Shown in pieces: positions 40,651-49,416 of a stretch of 64,000 nt of DNA (its first letter is position 1; the number at the start of each line of letters is the position of its first letter). The stretch is taken from contig NZ_JACHXV010000004.1 of NCBI RefSeq assembly GCF_014192375.1, positions 62,001 to 126,000 of the forward strand, in the 5' to 3' direction. Made by a program: the position numbers and the translations under genes. Source of the DNA: Endobacter medicaginis. Lineage in GTDB: Bacteria > Pseudomonadota > Alphaproteobacteria > Acetobacterales > Acetobacteraceae. The notes beneath the pieces were generated by a model. The model was not told the DNA's origin, made no database searches, and worked only from the letters and a program-made list of their open reading frames with translations.

Positions 40651-40724
40651 CGAATCCCTATGTCCCCTGCGGAGAAGTCCATCTGTTCTTAGAGAGTTCT
40701 TCGACAAGACGAAAGGCGTCCCTG

Positions 40725-41651
40725 ATGACCGGCCCCGCCCCCTACCCGCGCGACATGATCGGCTACGGCGCCACCCGGCCCGATCCGGCCTGGCCGGGGG
40801 GCGCACGGGTCGCGGTGCAGTTCGTGATCAATTACGAGGAGGGCGGCGAGAACAACATCCTGCATGGCGACGCCGCCTCGGAGGCATTTCTCTCCGAGAT
40901 CGTCTCCGCGCAGCCGATCGTCGGCGCGCGGCACATGAACATGGAAAGCCTGTATGAATATGGCAGCCGCATCGGGGTCTGGCGGCTGCTGCGGCTGTTC
41001 AGCGAGCGCGGACTGCCGTTCACCGTGTTCGCGGTCGGCATGGCGCTGGAGCGGTATCCCGCGCTTGCGGAGGCGTTCGTCGCCGCAGGGGGCGAGATCG
41101 CCTCGCATGGCTATCGCTGGATCGATTACCAGAAACTGCCCGAGGAGATCGAGGCCGCGGATCTCGCGCGTGCCGTCGAGGTGCAGCGGGCGATCACCGG
41201 CAGCCGGCCGCTGGGCTGGTATCTCGGCCGGTGCAGCCCCAACACCCACCGCCTCGTCGCGGCCGAGGGCGGATTTCTCTACAACGCCGATTCGTATGCC
41301 GACGACCTGCCCTACTGGGACACCGCGCACCCGCGCCCGGATGGCGCGGCACAGCTCATCGTGCCCTACACGCTCGATGTGAACGACATGCGGTTCTCGA
41401 CCCCGGCCGGATTCGCGCAAGGGGAGGATTTCTTCACCTATCTGCGCGACACGTTCGACCAGCTCCATGACGAGGGTGCGCACAGCCCGGCGATGATGTC
41501 GGTCGGGCTGCATTGCCGCCTCGCCGGGCGGCCGGGACGCGCGCGGGCGCTGGCGCGGTTCATGGACCATGTGATGCAGCGCGGCGGTGCGTGGGTGTGC
41601 ACGCGCGAGGCGATCGCGAGGCACTGGATGGCGACCCATCCCGCCGGCTGA
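40725..41651 (+). CDS. puuE: Allantoinase PuuE (polysaccharide-deacetylase fold)
   Basis: 308 residues from ATG 40725 with GAAAGG upstream. The sequence follows PuuE closely: YPRDMIGYGATRP, FVINYEEGGENN, LHGDAASEAFLSEI, EYGSRIGVWRL, PLGWYLGRCSPNT, YADDLPYW, LDVNDMRFS and VGLHCRLAGRPGR. These enzymes hydrolyse allantoin to allantoate in purine breakdown. No other ureide-pathway gene is adjacent, but a cluster of amidohydrolase-type genes begins 1.2 kb downstream. Confidence 0.9.
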   Translation: MTGPAPYPRDMIGYGATRPDPAWPGGARVAVQFVINYEEGGENNILHGDAASEAFLSEIVSAQPIVGARHMNMESLYEYGSRIGVWRLLRLFSERGLPFTVFAVGMALERYPALAEAFVAAGGEIASHGYRWIDYQKLPEEIEAADLARAVEVQRAITGSRPLGWYLGRCSPNTHRLVAAEGGFLYNADSYADDLPYWDTAHPRPDGAAQLIVPYTLDVNDMRFSTPAGFAQGEDFFTYLRDTFDQLHDEGAHSPAMMSVGLHCRLAGRPGRARALARFMDHVMQRGGAWVCTREAIARHWMATHPAG

Positions 41652-41686
41652 CGCGGTTCGTGCAACACAGCGTTCACAAAACTCTC

Positions 41687-41713
41687 TTGACAGCCTCCCC
41701 TCGTCGCTATGGC
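41687..41713 (+). promoter_or_regulatory. Possible promoter of the cold-shock gene
   Basis: A perfect TTGACA at 41687-41692 and TATGGC at 41708-41713 (15-nt spacer, short), leaving a 5' untranslated leader of about 130 nt before the start at 41855. Long leaders are usual for cold-shock mRNAs. Confidence 0.35.
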
Positions 41714-41854
41714 AATGCGATCGGGGAATGTGCTACGCATCCTCCTGACGCTGCTTCAGTCGCTGGCCTCGTGCCCAGGTTGTTGTTTGTTCGTCTGTAT
41801 CCACTCGGGGCGTCATCGACCGGCGCCACCCCCCAGTTTTCGGGATTATGACCG

Positions 41855-42553
41855 TTGAGAAGTAACCGGACCGACCGCAGCAGCCGCTCCCCGCGCCGCG
41901 GCGGCTTTGACGACGATTTCATGTCTTCCCCGCCGCCCTCGTTCGACCGTGGCGGCCCGCCGCGCCGTCCCGGCTTCGGTGGCCCCTCCTCCGGCCCGTC
42001 GGTGATCGCCTCGGGTCCGGATCAGGACGCCTCGGTGAAGTGGTTCAACGGCGAGAAGGGCTTCGGCTTCGTCGAACTGTCGGACGGCTCGGGCGACGTG
42101 TTCCTGCACGCCAATGCGCTCTCGCAGTCCGGCCATGACAGCGTCAGCCCCGGCGCGACGCTCCGCGTGCGCATCGGCCAGGGGCCGAAGGGCCGCCAGG
42201 TCGCCGAGGTTCTCTCGGTCGACGAGAGCACCGCGACCCCCGAGCGTCCCCGCTCGCCCGGCCCGCGTGCCGGCGGCTTCGGCGGTGGTGCCGGCGGCGG
42301 CGGTTTCCGCTCCGGCGGCCGTGCGGCTCCCGACCTGTCGCAGGCCGAGGAAGTCCGTGGCATCGTCAAGTGGTACAACGCCACCAAGGGCTTCGGCTTC
42401 ATCACCCCCGACAGCGGCGGCAAGGACATCTTCGTCCACGCCTCGGCGCTCGAGCGCTCGGGCCTGTCGAGCCTGAACGAAGGCCAGGCGACGACCGTGC
42501 AGGTCGTGCAGGGCCACAAGGGTCCGGAAGCGGCTGCTCTCAGCGTCGGCTAA
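41855..42553 (+). CDS. Two-domain cold-shock protein
   Basis: 232 residues with two cold-shock (OB-fold) domains. The first has [14 protein letters not shown] and DVFLHANAL; the second has [15 protein letters not shown] and DIFVHASAL, i.e. both RNP1 and RNP2 motifs twice. They are joined by a Gly/Arg/Pro-rich linker, and a basic, disordered tail precedes them. It should bind single-stranded RNA or DNA. The TTG start at 41855 keeps a conserved-looking [12 protein letters not shown]-terminus; an ATG at 41921 is the alternative. A strong terminator follows. Confidence 0.93.
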   Translation: MRSNRTDRSSRSPRRGGFDDDFMSSPPPSFDRGGPPRRPGFGGPSSGPSVIASGPDQDASVKWFNGEKGFGFVELSDGSGDVFLHANALSQSGHDSVSPGATLRVRIGQGPKGRQVAEVLSVDESTATPERPRSPGPRAGGFGGGAGGGGFRSGGRAAPDLSQAEEVRGIVKWYNATKGFGFITPDSGGKDIFVHASALERSGLSSLNEGQATTVQVVQGHKGPEAAALSVG

Positions 42554-42581
42554 CCGCCCCTTCCCGATCGGGATTGAAGGA

Positions 42582-42616
42582 CCCCCGGAGGCGCCAGCGC
42601 TTCCGGGGGTTTTTTC
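42582..42616 (+). terminator. Intrinsic terminator of the cold-shock gene
   Basis: CCCCCGGAGGCGC and GCGCTTCCGGGGG form a 13-bp stem (one GU pair), followed by a run of T (42610-42615), 28 nt after the stop codon. Confidence 0.92.
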
Positions 42617-42620
42617 TTGT

Positions 42621-42845
42621 TCAGTTAGGGCCGGCACCACCGGACATATAAGGGCCCGCCCCGCCTGTCGGAGGCGCATCGGTCGGGCTGCGGCCGGTGC
42701 CGACGCTCGGGTCGGCCGCGGGGCCGACATTGCGGGCGACATGACCGACATAGAAGGGATCGGCGGGGTCGTGTTTCGGCGTCGAGTCGCAGCCCGAAAG
42801 GGCGAGTGCGGCCAGCGCGGCAGCGGCAAGGGTAAGTCTGGTCAC
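42621..42845 (-). CDS. Small lipoprotein
   Basis: 74 residues from a GTG at 42845. TRLTLAAAALAALALSGC ends in a lipobox (LSGC), so the mature protein would be a diacylated or triacylated lipoprotein of about 57 residues, rich in Pro, Gly and Ala. No domain is recognised. It lies 26 nt downstream of the hpxZ-like gene on the same strand and may be the last gene of that operon. Confidence 0.7.
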   Translation of the reverse strand: MTRLTLAAAALAALALSGCDSTPKHDPADPFYVGHVARNVGPAADPSVGTGRSPTDAPPTGGAGPYMSGGAGPN

Positions 42846-42871
42846 GGCGATGATGCGTCCTCGGATGTCGA

Positions 42872-43252
42872 TCAGGGCATCAGTGAGACATGGGCGGCGA
42901 TCACGCGCCAGCCCGAAGGGCCGCGCCACCACGTCTGGCTCTGGCGTCCGGTGCGGCCGTCGGCAAGGCGGCGGAACTCGATATTGACGCAACCGAGATC
43001 CGGACCGATGGCGGTGATGGCGCGGCGGGTGTTCTCGCGCGGCGGCGCGCCACCAGTGCGCGCGCGACGGAAGGCGGCGATCTCGTCAGCGCCGTAGAGG
43101 CATTCGGTCGCGCCATAGCGCACCACCTCCGAACCGTCATGGAACAGCGCGTCGAGCTCGGCGATGTCGTTGTCGGCGAGCGCCCGCTCGTAGCGGTCCG
43201 ACATCGCGGTGAGTTCGGCGAGGATGGCGGGGGTGTCGAGGGCGAGGGTCAT
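42872..43252 (-). CDS. HpxZ/AtzH-like small protein (SnoaL/NTF2 fold)
   Basis: 126 residues. ALADNDIAELDALFHDGSEVVRYGATE, LYGADEIAAFRRAR, GRQSQTWWRGPSGWRVIAAHVSLM closely match the HpxZ/AtzH family (DUF3225). Characterised members work with an amidase in oxalurate or cyanuric-acid breakdown, but no amidase-signature gene is present here. The start overlaps the substrate-binding protein stop (ATGA), tying it to this transport and amide-hydrolysis cluster. Confidence 0.82.
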   Translation of the reverse strand: MTLALDTPAILAELTAMSDRYERALADNDIAELDALFHDGSEVVRYGATECLYGADEIAAFRRARTGGAPPRENTRRAITAIGPDLGCVNIEFRRLADGRTGRQSQTWWRGPSGWRVIAAHVSLMP

Positions 43253-44220
43253 GCGATCCGGGACTCCATCGCGGGGGCGAAACCATAGTCGCACGCCGCC
43301 TTCCACGAATCGCCCGGGCCGATCTGGCCGGCGGCGATCAGCGCGTCGTGAATCGGCCCGGCGCGCGCCGGATCGAGCCGGCCGTAGAAGCCGCCGTTCG
43401 GGCCGAAGGCGGCGGTGTCGCGGAAGCGCTGACGCGACCACATGATCTGTGCGAGGCTCATCTGCGGGTTGTCGGCGCGGATCGCGTCGTTGGCCGGGCC
43501 GGGATCGGCGCTCATCCAGTCCGCCCAGCCGCGCATGCTGGCGGCGAGAAAGGCGGCGATGTCGGCGCGGCGCTCGGCGATCAGCGGCGCGGTGGTCAGC
43601 AGCGGGTTGCCGTAATCTGTGGCCACCACGTCGGAGAAGGACAGGAACCGGTACGGCACCTTTGCCTGCTGCAGCGCGTAGGGCTCGGAGGTGGCGAAGG
43701 CCTGCATCGCGATGGTCGGGTCGAGCACGAAGGGCTGGATGTTGAAGGTGTAGGGACGCACCTGGGCGTCGGTGAAGCCGAATTTCGCCTTCAGCAGCGG
43801 CCATGTGGTGGCGCGGACCTCGGTGCTGAGCAGGATAGTGTGACCCTTGAGATCGGCCATGGTGTGGATGTCGGGATGCACGACCAGCCCGGCCAGCGCA
43901 TGGGCGAAGGTGGTGGCGACGGTGACCACCGGCATCGAGCGGCCTTGTGCGATCATCGCCTCGCCGGCACCGCCGAGGATCATGTCGCAATTGCCGGCCA
44001 GCAGGAGCTGCATGTCGTTGACCTGCGGGCCGCCATGGGCAATCTCCACCTCGAGCCCGGCGTCGCGATAGAAGCCCCGCGCCAGCGCCTGGTAGAAGCC
44101 GGCATGTTCGGCCTGGGCATACCAGTTGGTGGTGAAGCGGAACGGGCGCGTCGTGGCGCGGGCGACATGCGGGGCGGCGAGGACCGATGCGGCACCGGCG
44201 AGGAAGTGGCGGCGCTTCAT
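43249..44220 (-). CDS. ABC transporter substrate-binding protein, NMT1/THI5-like
   Basis: 323 residues. KRRHFLAGAASVLAAPHVARA is a twin-arginine-like signal peptide. TTNWYAQAEHAGFYQALARGFYRDAGLEVEI resembles the THI5/ThiY pyrimidine-precursor-binding group, also related to SsuA and TauA. It would deliver a small organic solute to the permease and ATPase at 47066-48624. The ThiY resemblance hints at a pyrimidine-like ligand, but this is only suggestive. ATGA overlaps join it to both neighbours. Confidence 0.88.
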   Translation of the reverse strand: MKRRHFLAGAASVLAAPHVARATTRPFRFTTNWYAQAEHAGFYQALARGFYRDAGLEVEIAHGGPQVNDMQLLLAGNCDMILGGAGEAMIAQGRSMPVVTVATTFAHALAGLVVHPDIHTMADLKGHTILLSTEVRATTWPLLKAKFGFTDAQVRPYTFNIQPFVLDPTIAMQAFATSEPYALQQAKVPYRFLSFSDVVATDYGNPLLTTAPLIAERRADIAAFLAASMRGWADWMSADPGPANDAIRADNPQMSLAQIMWSRQRFRDTAAFGPNGGFYGRLDPARAGPIHDALIAAGQIGPGDSWKAACDYGFAPAMESRIA

Positions 44221-44984
44221 GCGGCGATCCCCGCCAGAAGATCGGTCGATCGGGTGGTGAAGCCGAAGCATTGGCGCACGTTATAGACCGTTGCCTGCGC
44301 GCAGAAGCCCGGCGAGGTGGTGGCGGCGCAATCCTCCAGCAGCACCACGTCGTAGCCGAGACAGGCGGCATCGGTCAGCGTGCAGAACACGCACTGGTCG
44401 ACGTTGACGCCGGCGAACAGCAGCGTGTCGACGCGCAGGTTGCGCAGGATCGAGTCGAGCTCGGTGTCCCAAAAGCCGCTCATGCGGTATTTCGCCACCG
44501 TAATGTCGCCGGGCGGGGGGCTGAGTTCTTCGACGATGGCGGCGTTCCAGCTCGCCGCTTCCAGCACGCCGCCGTCCTGGCCGGGCAGGCGGGCGCCGAG
44601 CCCTCTCCCCTCCCCGGTCGGATCGTAGACATGCAGCACGCCGGGCGGGAGGTTGAGCCGGTCGGGCCGGTTGCCCCAGTTGACCCACACCACCGGCACC
44701 GAGGCCTCCCGCAACACCGGCAGCAGCGTGCGCAGCGGCGCGATCGGCGTGCGGGCGGGAGCGATGTCGACGCCGATGCCGGCAAGCCAGCCGGCCGGGT
44801 GGCAGAAATCGTTCTGCATGTCGATCACGACCAGCGCGGTTCGTGCCAGATCGAGCGTGAGGCGCTGCGGGCTGGCGGCCAGGGTGATCGGGCGGGCGGG
44901 GCGGGCGGGGCGCAGCAGGCTGACCGCCTCCGCCGAGACCTGCCAGGCATTGGCCGCGGTCGCACCCAGCGCCCTCATCCGCAC
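44217..44984 (-). CDS. Isochorismatase-family amidohydrolase
   Basis: 255 residues. The catalytic Asp lies in VVIDMQNDF, the Lys in VAKYRMSGFWDT and the Cys in GVNVDQCVFCT, a complete cysteine-hydrolase triad. The region LGYDVVLLEDCAATTSPGFCAQATVYNVRQCFG resembles ureidoacrylate (RutB) and biuret amidohydrolases, so a ureido or amide substrate is likely. Coupled to the substrate-binding protein gene by ATGA and overlapping the cupin gene by 10 nt. Confidence 0.87.
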   Translation of the reverse strand: MRMRALGATAANAWQVSAEAVSLLRPARPARPITLAASPQRLTLDLARTALVVIDMQNDFCHPAGWLAGIGVDIAPARTPIAPLRTLLPVLREASVPVVWVNWGNRPDRLNLPPGVLHVYDPTGEGRGLGARLPGQDGGVLEAASWNAAIVEELSPPPGDITVAKYRMSGFWDTELDSILRNLRVDTLLFAGVNVDQCVFCTLTDAACLGYDVVLLEDCAATTSPGFCAQATVYNVRQCFGFTTRSTDLLAGIAA

Positions 44985-45400
44985 AGCACCGCGCGGTCCT
45001 CGGCATCGAGCTCGACGCGCTCGCCGGCACGGATCAGCGCGCCGAACTCCTCGTCGGGCATCATCACCGTCAGCGTGTAGAGCTTCGACGAGCCGGTGTT
45101 CTCGACGATGTGCTCCGCGCCCGGCTTGACCAGCAGGGCATCCCCCTTGCGCACCGTGGTTTCGCGTCCGTCGCAGATCGCGCGGCCCTCGCCGCTGAGC
45201 ACGAAGAACATCTCGTCGGCATCGCGATGCGTGTTGGGCGGGGTGCGGCCGCCGACGGTGAAGATCTCGACCACCGCCACCGAGGCGCAGTCGCCGGCCT
45301 CACGGTCGAACAGCATGACGAAGTAGTTGCTGTCGGCAGGCGAGATGCGGAACGCTTCGAGCTGGTCGGCGGAAGCCTTGAAGAACGACATCGGGTTCAC
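44975..45400 (-). CDS. Cupin-domain protein
   Basis: 141 residues, one cupin barrel. TPPNTHRDADEMFFVLSGEGRAICDG is cupin motif 1 with His and Glu metal ligands; GAEHIVENTG is motif 2. It could be a metal-dependent enzyme (dioxygenase, isomerase or lyase) acting on the cluster's intermediate, or a ligand sensor. The start overlaps the CocE-like gene stop (ATGA). Confidence 0.85.
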   Translation of the reverse strand: MNPMSFFKASADQLEAFRISPADSNYFVMLFDREAGDCASVAVVEIFTVGGRTPPNTHRDADEMFFVLSGEGRAICDGRETTVRKGDALLVKPGAEHIVENTGSSKLYTLTVMMPDEEFGALIRAGERVELDAEDRAVLCG

Positions 45401-47061
45401 TCCTGGGCGACGGGGTGGATCGGCAGGTTCAGGCGGCTGTCGCGGCAGCGCACATGCAGCACGGTCACGCGCTGATCGGCGAGGCTGGCGGTCCAGGGGG
45501 GCTGTCCGGTGCCGGGATTGACCGTGAAAGCGGGGAAAGCGGCCGGCGAGATCGACAGGCGCAGCGCCTCGCCAGTCTCGAGTCGGCAGCAGGTGGCGCG
45601 CATCGGGAGCGTGGCCGATCCGGGGGCGAGAGTCGCGAATCCCTCGGCCAGCGGCCAGACAGCGCCGGTGGCGTCGATGCGCGAGAGCACCGCATGCAGG
45701 TCGAAGCTCGGCGCGGCACTGTCGACGGCGATGTCGATCGTGATCGCACCCGCCAGCAGCAGCGGCGTCGTGAGCGGGTCGGTGGTGAAGGTGAGCACGT
45801 CGGAGCGCGCATCGCTCGCCGCCCGGTCGATCGGGCCAGCGGGGACGCCGAACGTGCCGCCGACGGGGGTGGCCGGGCGCCAGGGGTCCAGCGTCAGGCG
45901 TTCGGCGATGTCGCCCGCAGGCGGGTCGAAGACGACGTCGCCCGCAAGCGGGACGAAGACGAGGCGCCCGTCACGGCTGTCGATCGCCGAGCGGCCGCGG
46001 CCGTCTAGGCAGAGGCTGGTCGTCGGATCCGGCAGGGTCTCGAGATCCCGCCAGAGCTTCGCGCCCATGTCGAACAGATGCACGCCGCGTTCCGGCGTGG
46101 TGCCGGGCGTGTCCTTCAGCCAGCGGTCGAAGAAGGCGAGCTGGGCGTGATCGACCGGCATCATCGCCGCCGCGCCGAAATCCAGCGCGCCCACGCGTCG
46201 GTCCCAGGGGAAATGTGTCCATGGCCCGACCGCGAGGCGGGTGGGCATGTGCGGGGCAAGAGCGCGATACGCGGCCAGCGTGCCGGTCAGATGGCTGTCG
46301 TACCAGCCGCCGATCAGCAGCACCGCGGGCGCATTGGCGATGATCGCATCGAGATGGGCGGCGGGCGAGATGGCGGCCCAGTAGGGATCATCGGCCGGGG
46401 TATCGCGCCAGCGCGCGTAATGGCTGTAACGGGCGAGCAGCGTATCATGGGCGGGAAAGGCCGGGCGCGGGCCGGAGAACCCCAGGGCTCGGCTGGCGGC
46501 GAACAGGGCGGCCTGCGCGTCGTGATCGCCGGCAAGGCGCGCGGTCTCGGCCGCGAGCTGCGTCGCCCAGCCGAGATTGGCGCGCAGCGCGAAGGCGCCG
46601 TTCTCGTAGGCCCAGTCGGAATACAGATCCCAGCCGATCATCGCCGGGGCGATGGCGCGCAGCTCGGGCAGCTTTTCGGCCAGCGCGAGGAGCTGGTTGG
46701 TGCCCTGGAACGAGAAGCCGAACATGCCGACGCGGCCATTGGCTCCGGGAAGACCAGCCGCCCAGCGCACGGTGTCGGCGCCATCGGCGGCCTCGTGCTC
46801 GAAGAGTTCGAACGCGCCTTCGGAGTCGCCCCGGCCGCGGACGTCCTGGATCACCACGATGTAGCCGTGCGCGGCGTACCATTCCGGTGGCGCGTAGCAC
46901 AGCGAGGTGCCGATCGCGCGGCCATAGGCCTGACGCATCAGCAGCACCGGACAGGCCACGTCGGTGTCGGGGCGCCAGATATCGGCGACGAGCGCCATGC
47001 CGTCGCGCGCGCGCATGGTCGCGGTCTGTGGCGGCAGCACGGTGTGGCGCGTGCGCGTCAT
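45397..47061 (-). CDS. CocE/NonD family hydrolase
   Basis: 554 residues from ATG 47061. An alpha/beta-hydrolase domain carries VVIQDVRGRGDSEG and the nucleophile elbow GMFGFSFQGTN; GGWYDSH and GPWTHFPW hold the Asp and His of the triad. The C-terminal beta-sandwich (from about residue 370) is the X-Pro dipeptidyl-peptidase-like domain. The family hydrolyses esters or amides, e.g. cocaine esterase and glutaryl-7-ACA acylase. It is cytoplasmic by sequence. Confidence 0.88.
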   Translation of the reverse strand: MTRTRHTVLPPQTATMRARDGMALVADIWRPDTDVACPVLLMRQAYGRAIGTSLCYAPPEWYAAHGYIVVIQDVRGRGDSEGAFELFEHEAADGADTVRWAAGLPGANGRVGMFGFSFQGTNQLLALAEKLPELRAIAPAMIGWDLYSDWAYENGAFALRANLGWATQLAAETARLAGDHDAQAALFAASRALGFSGPRPAFPAHDTLLARYSHYARWRDTPADDPYWAAISPAAHLDAIIANAPAVLLIGGWYDSHLTGTLAAYRALAPHMPTRLAVGPWTHFPWDRRVGALDFGAAAMMPVDHAQLAFFDRWLKDTPGTTPERGVHLFDMGAKLWRDLETLPDPTTSLCLDGRGRSAIDSRDGRLVFVPLAGDVVFDPPAGDIAERLTLDPWRPATPVGGTFGVPAGPIDRAASDARSDVLTFTTDPLTTPLLLAGAITIDIAVDSAAPSFDLHAVLSRIDATGAVWPLAEGFATLAPGSATLPMRATCCRLETGEALRLSISPAAFPAFTVNPGTGQPPWTASLADQRVTVLHVRCRDSRLNLPIHPVAQE

Positions 47062-47065
47062 CGGC

Positions 47066-47839
47066 TCAGCCCTGCCCGTGCCAGCGATGCAGCGCGAGGC
47101 GTTCGAGCAGCGCCATGGCGAAATACAGCGCAAGCCCCGCAAGCGTGATCAGCGACAGGGCGGCGAACATGCGCGGGATGTCCATCTGGAAGCCCGATTG
47201 GAGGATCTCGTAGGCCAGTCCGGCGGAGTTGCCGCCGGTGCCGGCAACGAACTCGGCGACGATCGCACCCACCAGGGCCAGGCCGGCAGAGATGCGCAGG
47301 CCGGCCATGAACATCGGCAGCGCCGAGGGGATGCGCAGCCGCCACAGCATCTGCAGGCGGCTCGCCTTGTGCATGCGGAAGAACGATTCCAGCCCCGGAT
47401 CGACGCTGCGCAGCCCGGCGAGCGTGTTGGAGATGATCGGGAAGATCGCGATCAGGGTGGCGCAGACGATCAGCGCCGGCAGGGTGGATTTGACCAGGAT
47501 GATGATCAGCGGCGCGATGGCGACGATCGGCGTGACCTGCATGATGATGACGTAGGGCATCAGGCTGCGTTCGATCAGCCGGCTCTGCACCAGCACGAAG
47601 GCGGCGAGCACGCCAAGCACCACCGAGATCAGCAGGGCGGCGAAGGTGACCAGCAGCGTGCTGCGCAGCGCATGCAGCAGCGGGACGGCGTTGGCGACCA
47701 GAGAGGCGGCGATGTCGGTCGGTGCCGGCATCAGATAGGGCGGGATATGCCATAGCCGGCAGATCGCCTGCCACAGGGCCAGCACGGCGATGCCGACAAT
47801 CAGCGGGCCGAGCACGGTGGAGAGCTGGGCGCGCTTCAT
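47066..47839 (-). CDS. ABC transporter permease (SsuC/TauC/ThiX type)
   Basis: 257 residues with six membrane segments. The EAA-type loop reads FRMHKASRLQMLWRLRIPSALPMFMAGLRISAGLALVGAIVAEF, typical of BPD_transp_1 permeases for nitrate, sulfonate, taurine and pyrimidine precursors. It starts at ATG 47839, overlapping the ATPase stop (ATGA). It works with the ATPase at 47836-48624 and the binding protein at 43249-44220. Confidence 0.92.
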   Translation of the reverse strand: MKRAQLSTVLGPLIVGIAVLALWQAICRLWHIPPYLMPAPTDIAASLVANAVPLLHALRSTLLVTFAALLISVVLGVLAAFVLVQSRLIERSLMPYVIIMQVTPIVAIAPLIIILVKSTLPALIVCATLIAIFPIISNTLAGLRSVDPGLESFFRMHKASRLQMLWRLRIPSALPMFMAGLRISAGLALVGAIVAEFVAGTGGNSAGLAYEILQSGFQMDIPRMFAALSLITLAGLALYFAMALLERLALHRWHGQG

Positions 47840-48624
47840 GCGTCGGCCGCCGCCCGTGCGTGCGAGACCTCGTTGAGCAGGGCTGAGAGATCGCGGCAGA
47901 TGGCGGCGAACTCCGCGCTCAGCCGGAACGCCTCGTCGCGGACGATGGTGGGGTCGATCGCGTACTCGGCGTGGATGCGGCCCGGATCGGGGGCCATCAC
48001 CAGCACGCGGGTGGAGAGGAACGCGGCCTCTGTGAGTGAATGGGTAACGAAGATCGTGGTCAGCCCGCCCTGCGCGCATAGCAGCGCCATGTCCTCGTCG
48101 AGACGGTTGCGGGTGAATTCGTCCAGCGCTGCGAACGGCTCGTCCATCAGCAGCAGGTCGGGCCGGGTGACCAGGGCGCGGGCGATGGAAACGCGCATGC
48201 GCATGCCGCCCGAAAGCTGCGCCGGGGTGCGATCGGCGGCATGGGACAGGCCGACCTGGGCGAGGGCCGGGGCGACACGTGCGCGGGCCTCGTCGCGCGG
48301 GATGCCGTCGAGATCGAGCGGCAGGCGCACGTTGGTCGCCACATCCGCCCAGGGCATCAGGGTCGGGTCCTGAAAGACGAAGGAGAGGCGCCGCCCCGCC
48401 TCACCGACGCGGGTGAAATCCTCGCCCCACCAGCGCATCTCTCCCGCCGAGGGCGTGTGCAGGTTGGCGATCAGCTTGAGCAGCGTGCTCTTGCCGCAGC
48501 CGGACGGCCCGATCAGACCGATCAGCTCGCCCGGACGCACCGAAAGCTCGACCGGCGCGAGCGCCTGCACCCCGCCGGGGAAGGTCTTTTCGGCGGCCAG
48601 CATCTCGACGATCGGCAGGCTCAA
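47836..48624 (-). CDS. ABC transporter ATP-binding protein (SsuB/TauB/ThiZ type)
   Basis: 262 residues from a TTG at 48624, chosen because AGGAG sits 5 nt upstream; ATG 48603 is an alternative. Walker A GPSGCGKST, signature LSGGMRMRVSIARAL, Walker B LLLMDEPFAALD and the H-loop VTHSLTEAAFL are intact. First gene of the minus-strand transport-hydrolase operon (48624 down to about 42621). Confidence 0.93.
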   Translation of the reverse strand: MSLPIVEMLAAEKTFPGGVQALAPVELSVRPGELIGLIGPSGCGKSTLLKLIANLHTPSAGEMRWWGEDFTRVGEAGRRLSFVFQDPTLMPWADVATNVRLPLDLDGIPRDEARARVAPALAQVGLSHAADRTPAQLSGGMRMRVSIARALVTRPDLLLMDEPFAALDEFTRNRLDEDMALLCAQGGLTTIFVTHSLTEAAFLSTRVLVMAPDPGRIHAEYAIDPTIVRDEAFRLSAEFAAICRDLSALLNEVSHARAAADA

Positions 48625-48703
48625 GGCGGCTCCTGTAGGATTGCGCTGTCGAGCGGAGCCTAGAGACCGCTCCCCTGCCCCGGCTAGCAGTGTTTGTCGC
48701 ACG

Positions 48704-48728
48704 CAGTGCTGCCTTTAAGGCAGCGCTG
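48704..48728. terminator. Hairpin after the DUF2165 gene
   Basis: CAGTGCTGCCTT-T-AAGGCAGCGCTG, a 12-bp stem with one GU pair, just past the DUF2165 gene stop (minus strand). No T-tract follows, so termination is uncertain; it may separate that gene from the ABC operon. Confidence 0.4.
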
Positions 48729-48730
48729 GC

Positions 48731-49231
48731 TCAATCTGGCTGCTGGACGTAGAGGCACACCACCAGCATCGAGATGTAGAAGCGGAAGGCGGGCTGCTGG
48801 CCGTTCCAGACCGGCGACTGCCACATCGCGAACCACTCGCCGCCGACCACCGAGAAGCCGAGGAACCAGACCAGGAAGCCCAGCGCGGTCGCCGCCGGCA
48901 CCCAGGCCCGCGCCCGCGCGAAGCCGGCCGCGTCGGCGCGCAGGGCGCGGGCCATCGCGACCGAGGCGGCCACGAACAGCACCCCGGTCAGCGCCTCGCC
49001 GAGAATGATGGTGACGTAGGCGAGATGCCAGACCCAGGGCCGCGCGATCGCACGCCACAGCAGGTGGTTGCCGGCGAAGGTGGTGTCCATCGCCAGCACA
49101 TGATGCACGAAGGCGAAGTTGGAGCCGTAATCGGTGAGATTGTTGAAGGCGACCAGCAGTCCGAAGGCGCCGAGACTGGCCACCATCGCGCTCTTGGCCA
49201 GCCGCGAGATGATGGTGGGCGAGAGGGGCAT
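48731..49231 (-). CDS. DUF2165-type integral membrane protein
   Basis: 166 residues from ATG 49231 with AAGGAG upstream. Four membrane segments; AFGLLVAFNNLTDYGSNFAFVHHVLAMDTTF, WHLAYVTIILGEALTGVLF and FLGFSVVGGEWFAMWQS match DUF2165 proteins, which have no proven function. It is divergent from the creatininase-family gene and lies upstream of the ABC operon on the same strand. Confidence 0.82.
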   Translation of the reverse strand: MPLSPTIISRLAKSAMVASLGAFGLLVAFNNLTDYGSNFAFVHHVLAMDTTFAGNHLLWRAIARPWVWHLAYVTIILGEALTGVLFVAASVAMARALRADAAGFARARAWVPAATALGFLVWFLGFSVVGGEWFAMWQSPVWNGQQPAFRFYISMLVVCLYVQQPD

Positions 49232-49416
49232 GGGGGGCTCTCCTTGGCGCGCGTCGCGGCCAGCATCGCCGGGCGCGATGGGGGTGCGCAAGCCGGGATG
49301 TGCCATCAAAAAAGCAGCAGCGGAGGGTGAAAATGATGCTTTGAGCGGGGCGTCCGGCCGCGCCACCATCGCCGCAGCAACAGCAGCACATCGGCAGCAG
49401 GGCAAAGGCAGGCATC
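49232..49416. promoter_or_regulatory. Divergent promoter region at the centre of the catabolic cluster
   Basis: 185 nt between the minus-strand operon (DUF2165, ABC genes and hydrolases) and the plus-strand genes. It holds an interrupted inverted repeat, TCAAAAAAGCA (from about 49307) and TGCTTTGA (about 49339), of the kind LysR regulators use. The LysR gene at 52797-53735 is the obvious candidate regulator; this is inference. Confidence 0.35.
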
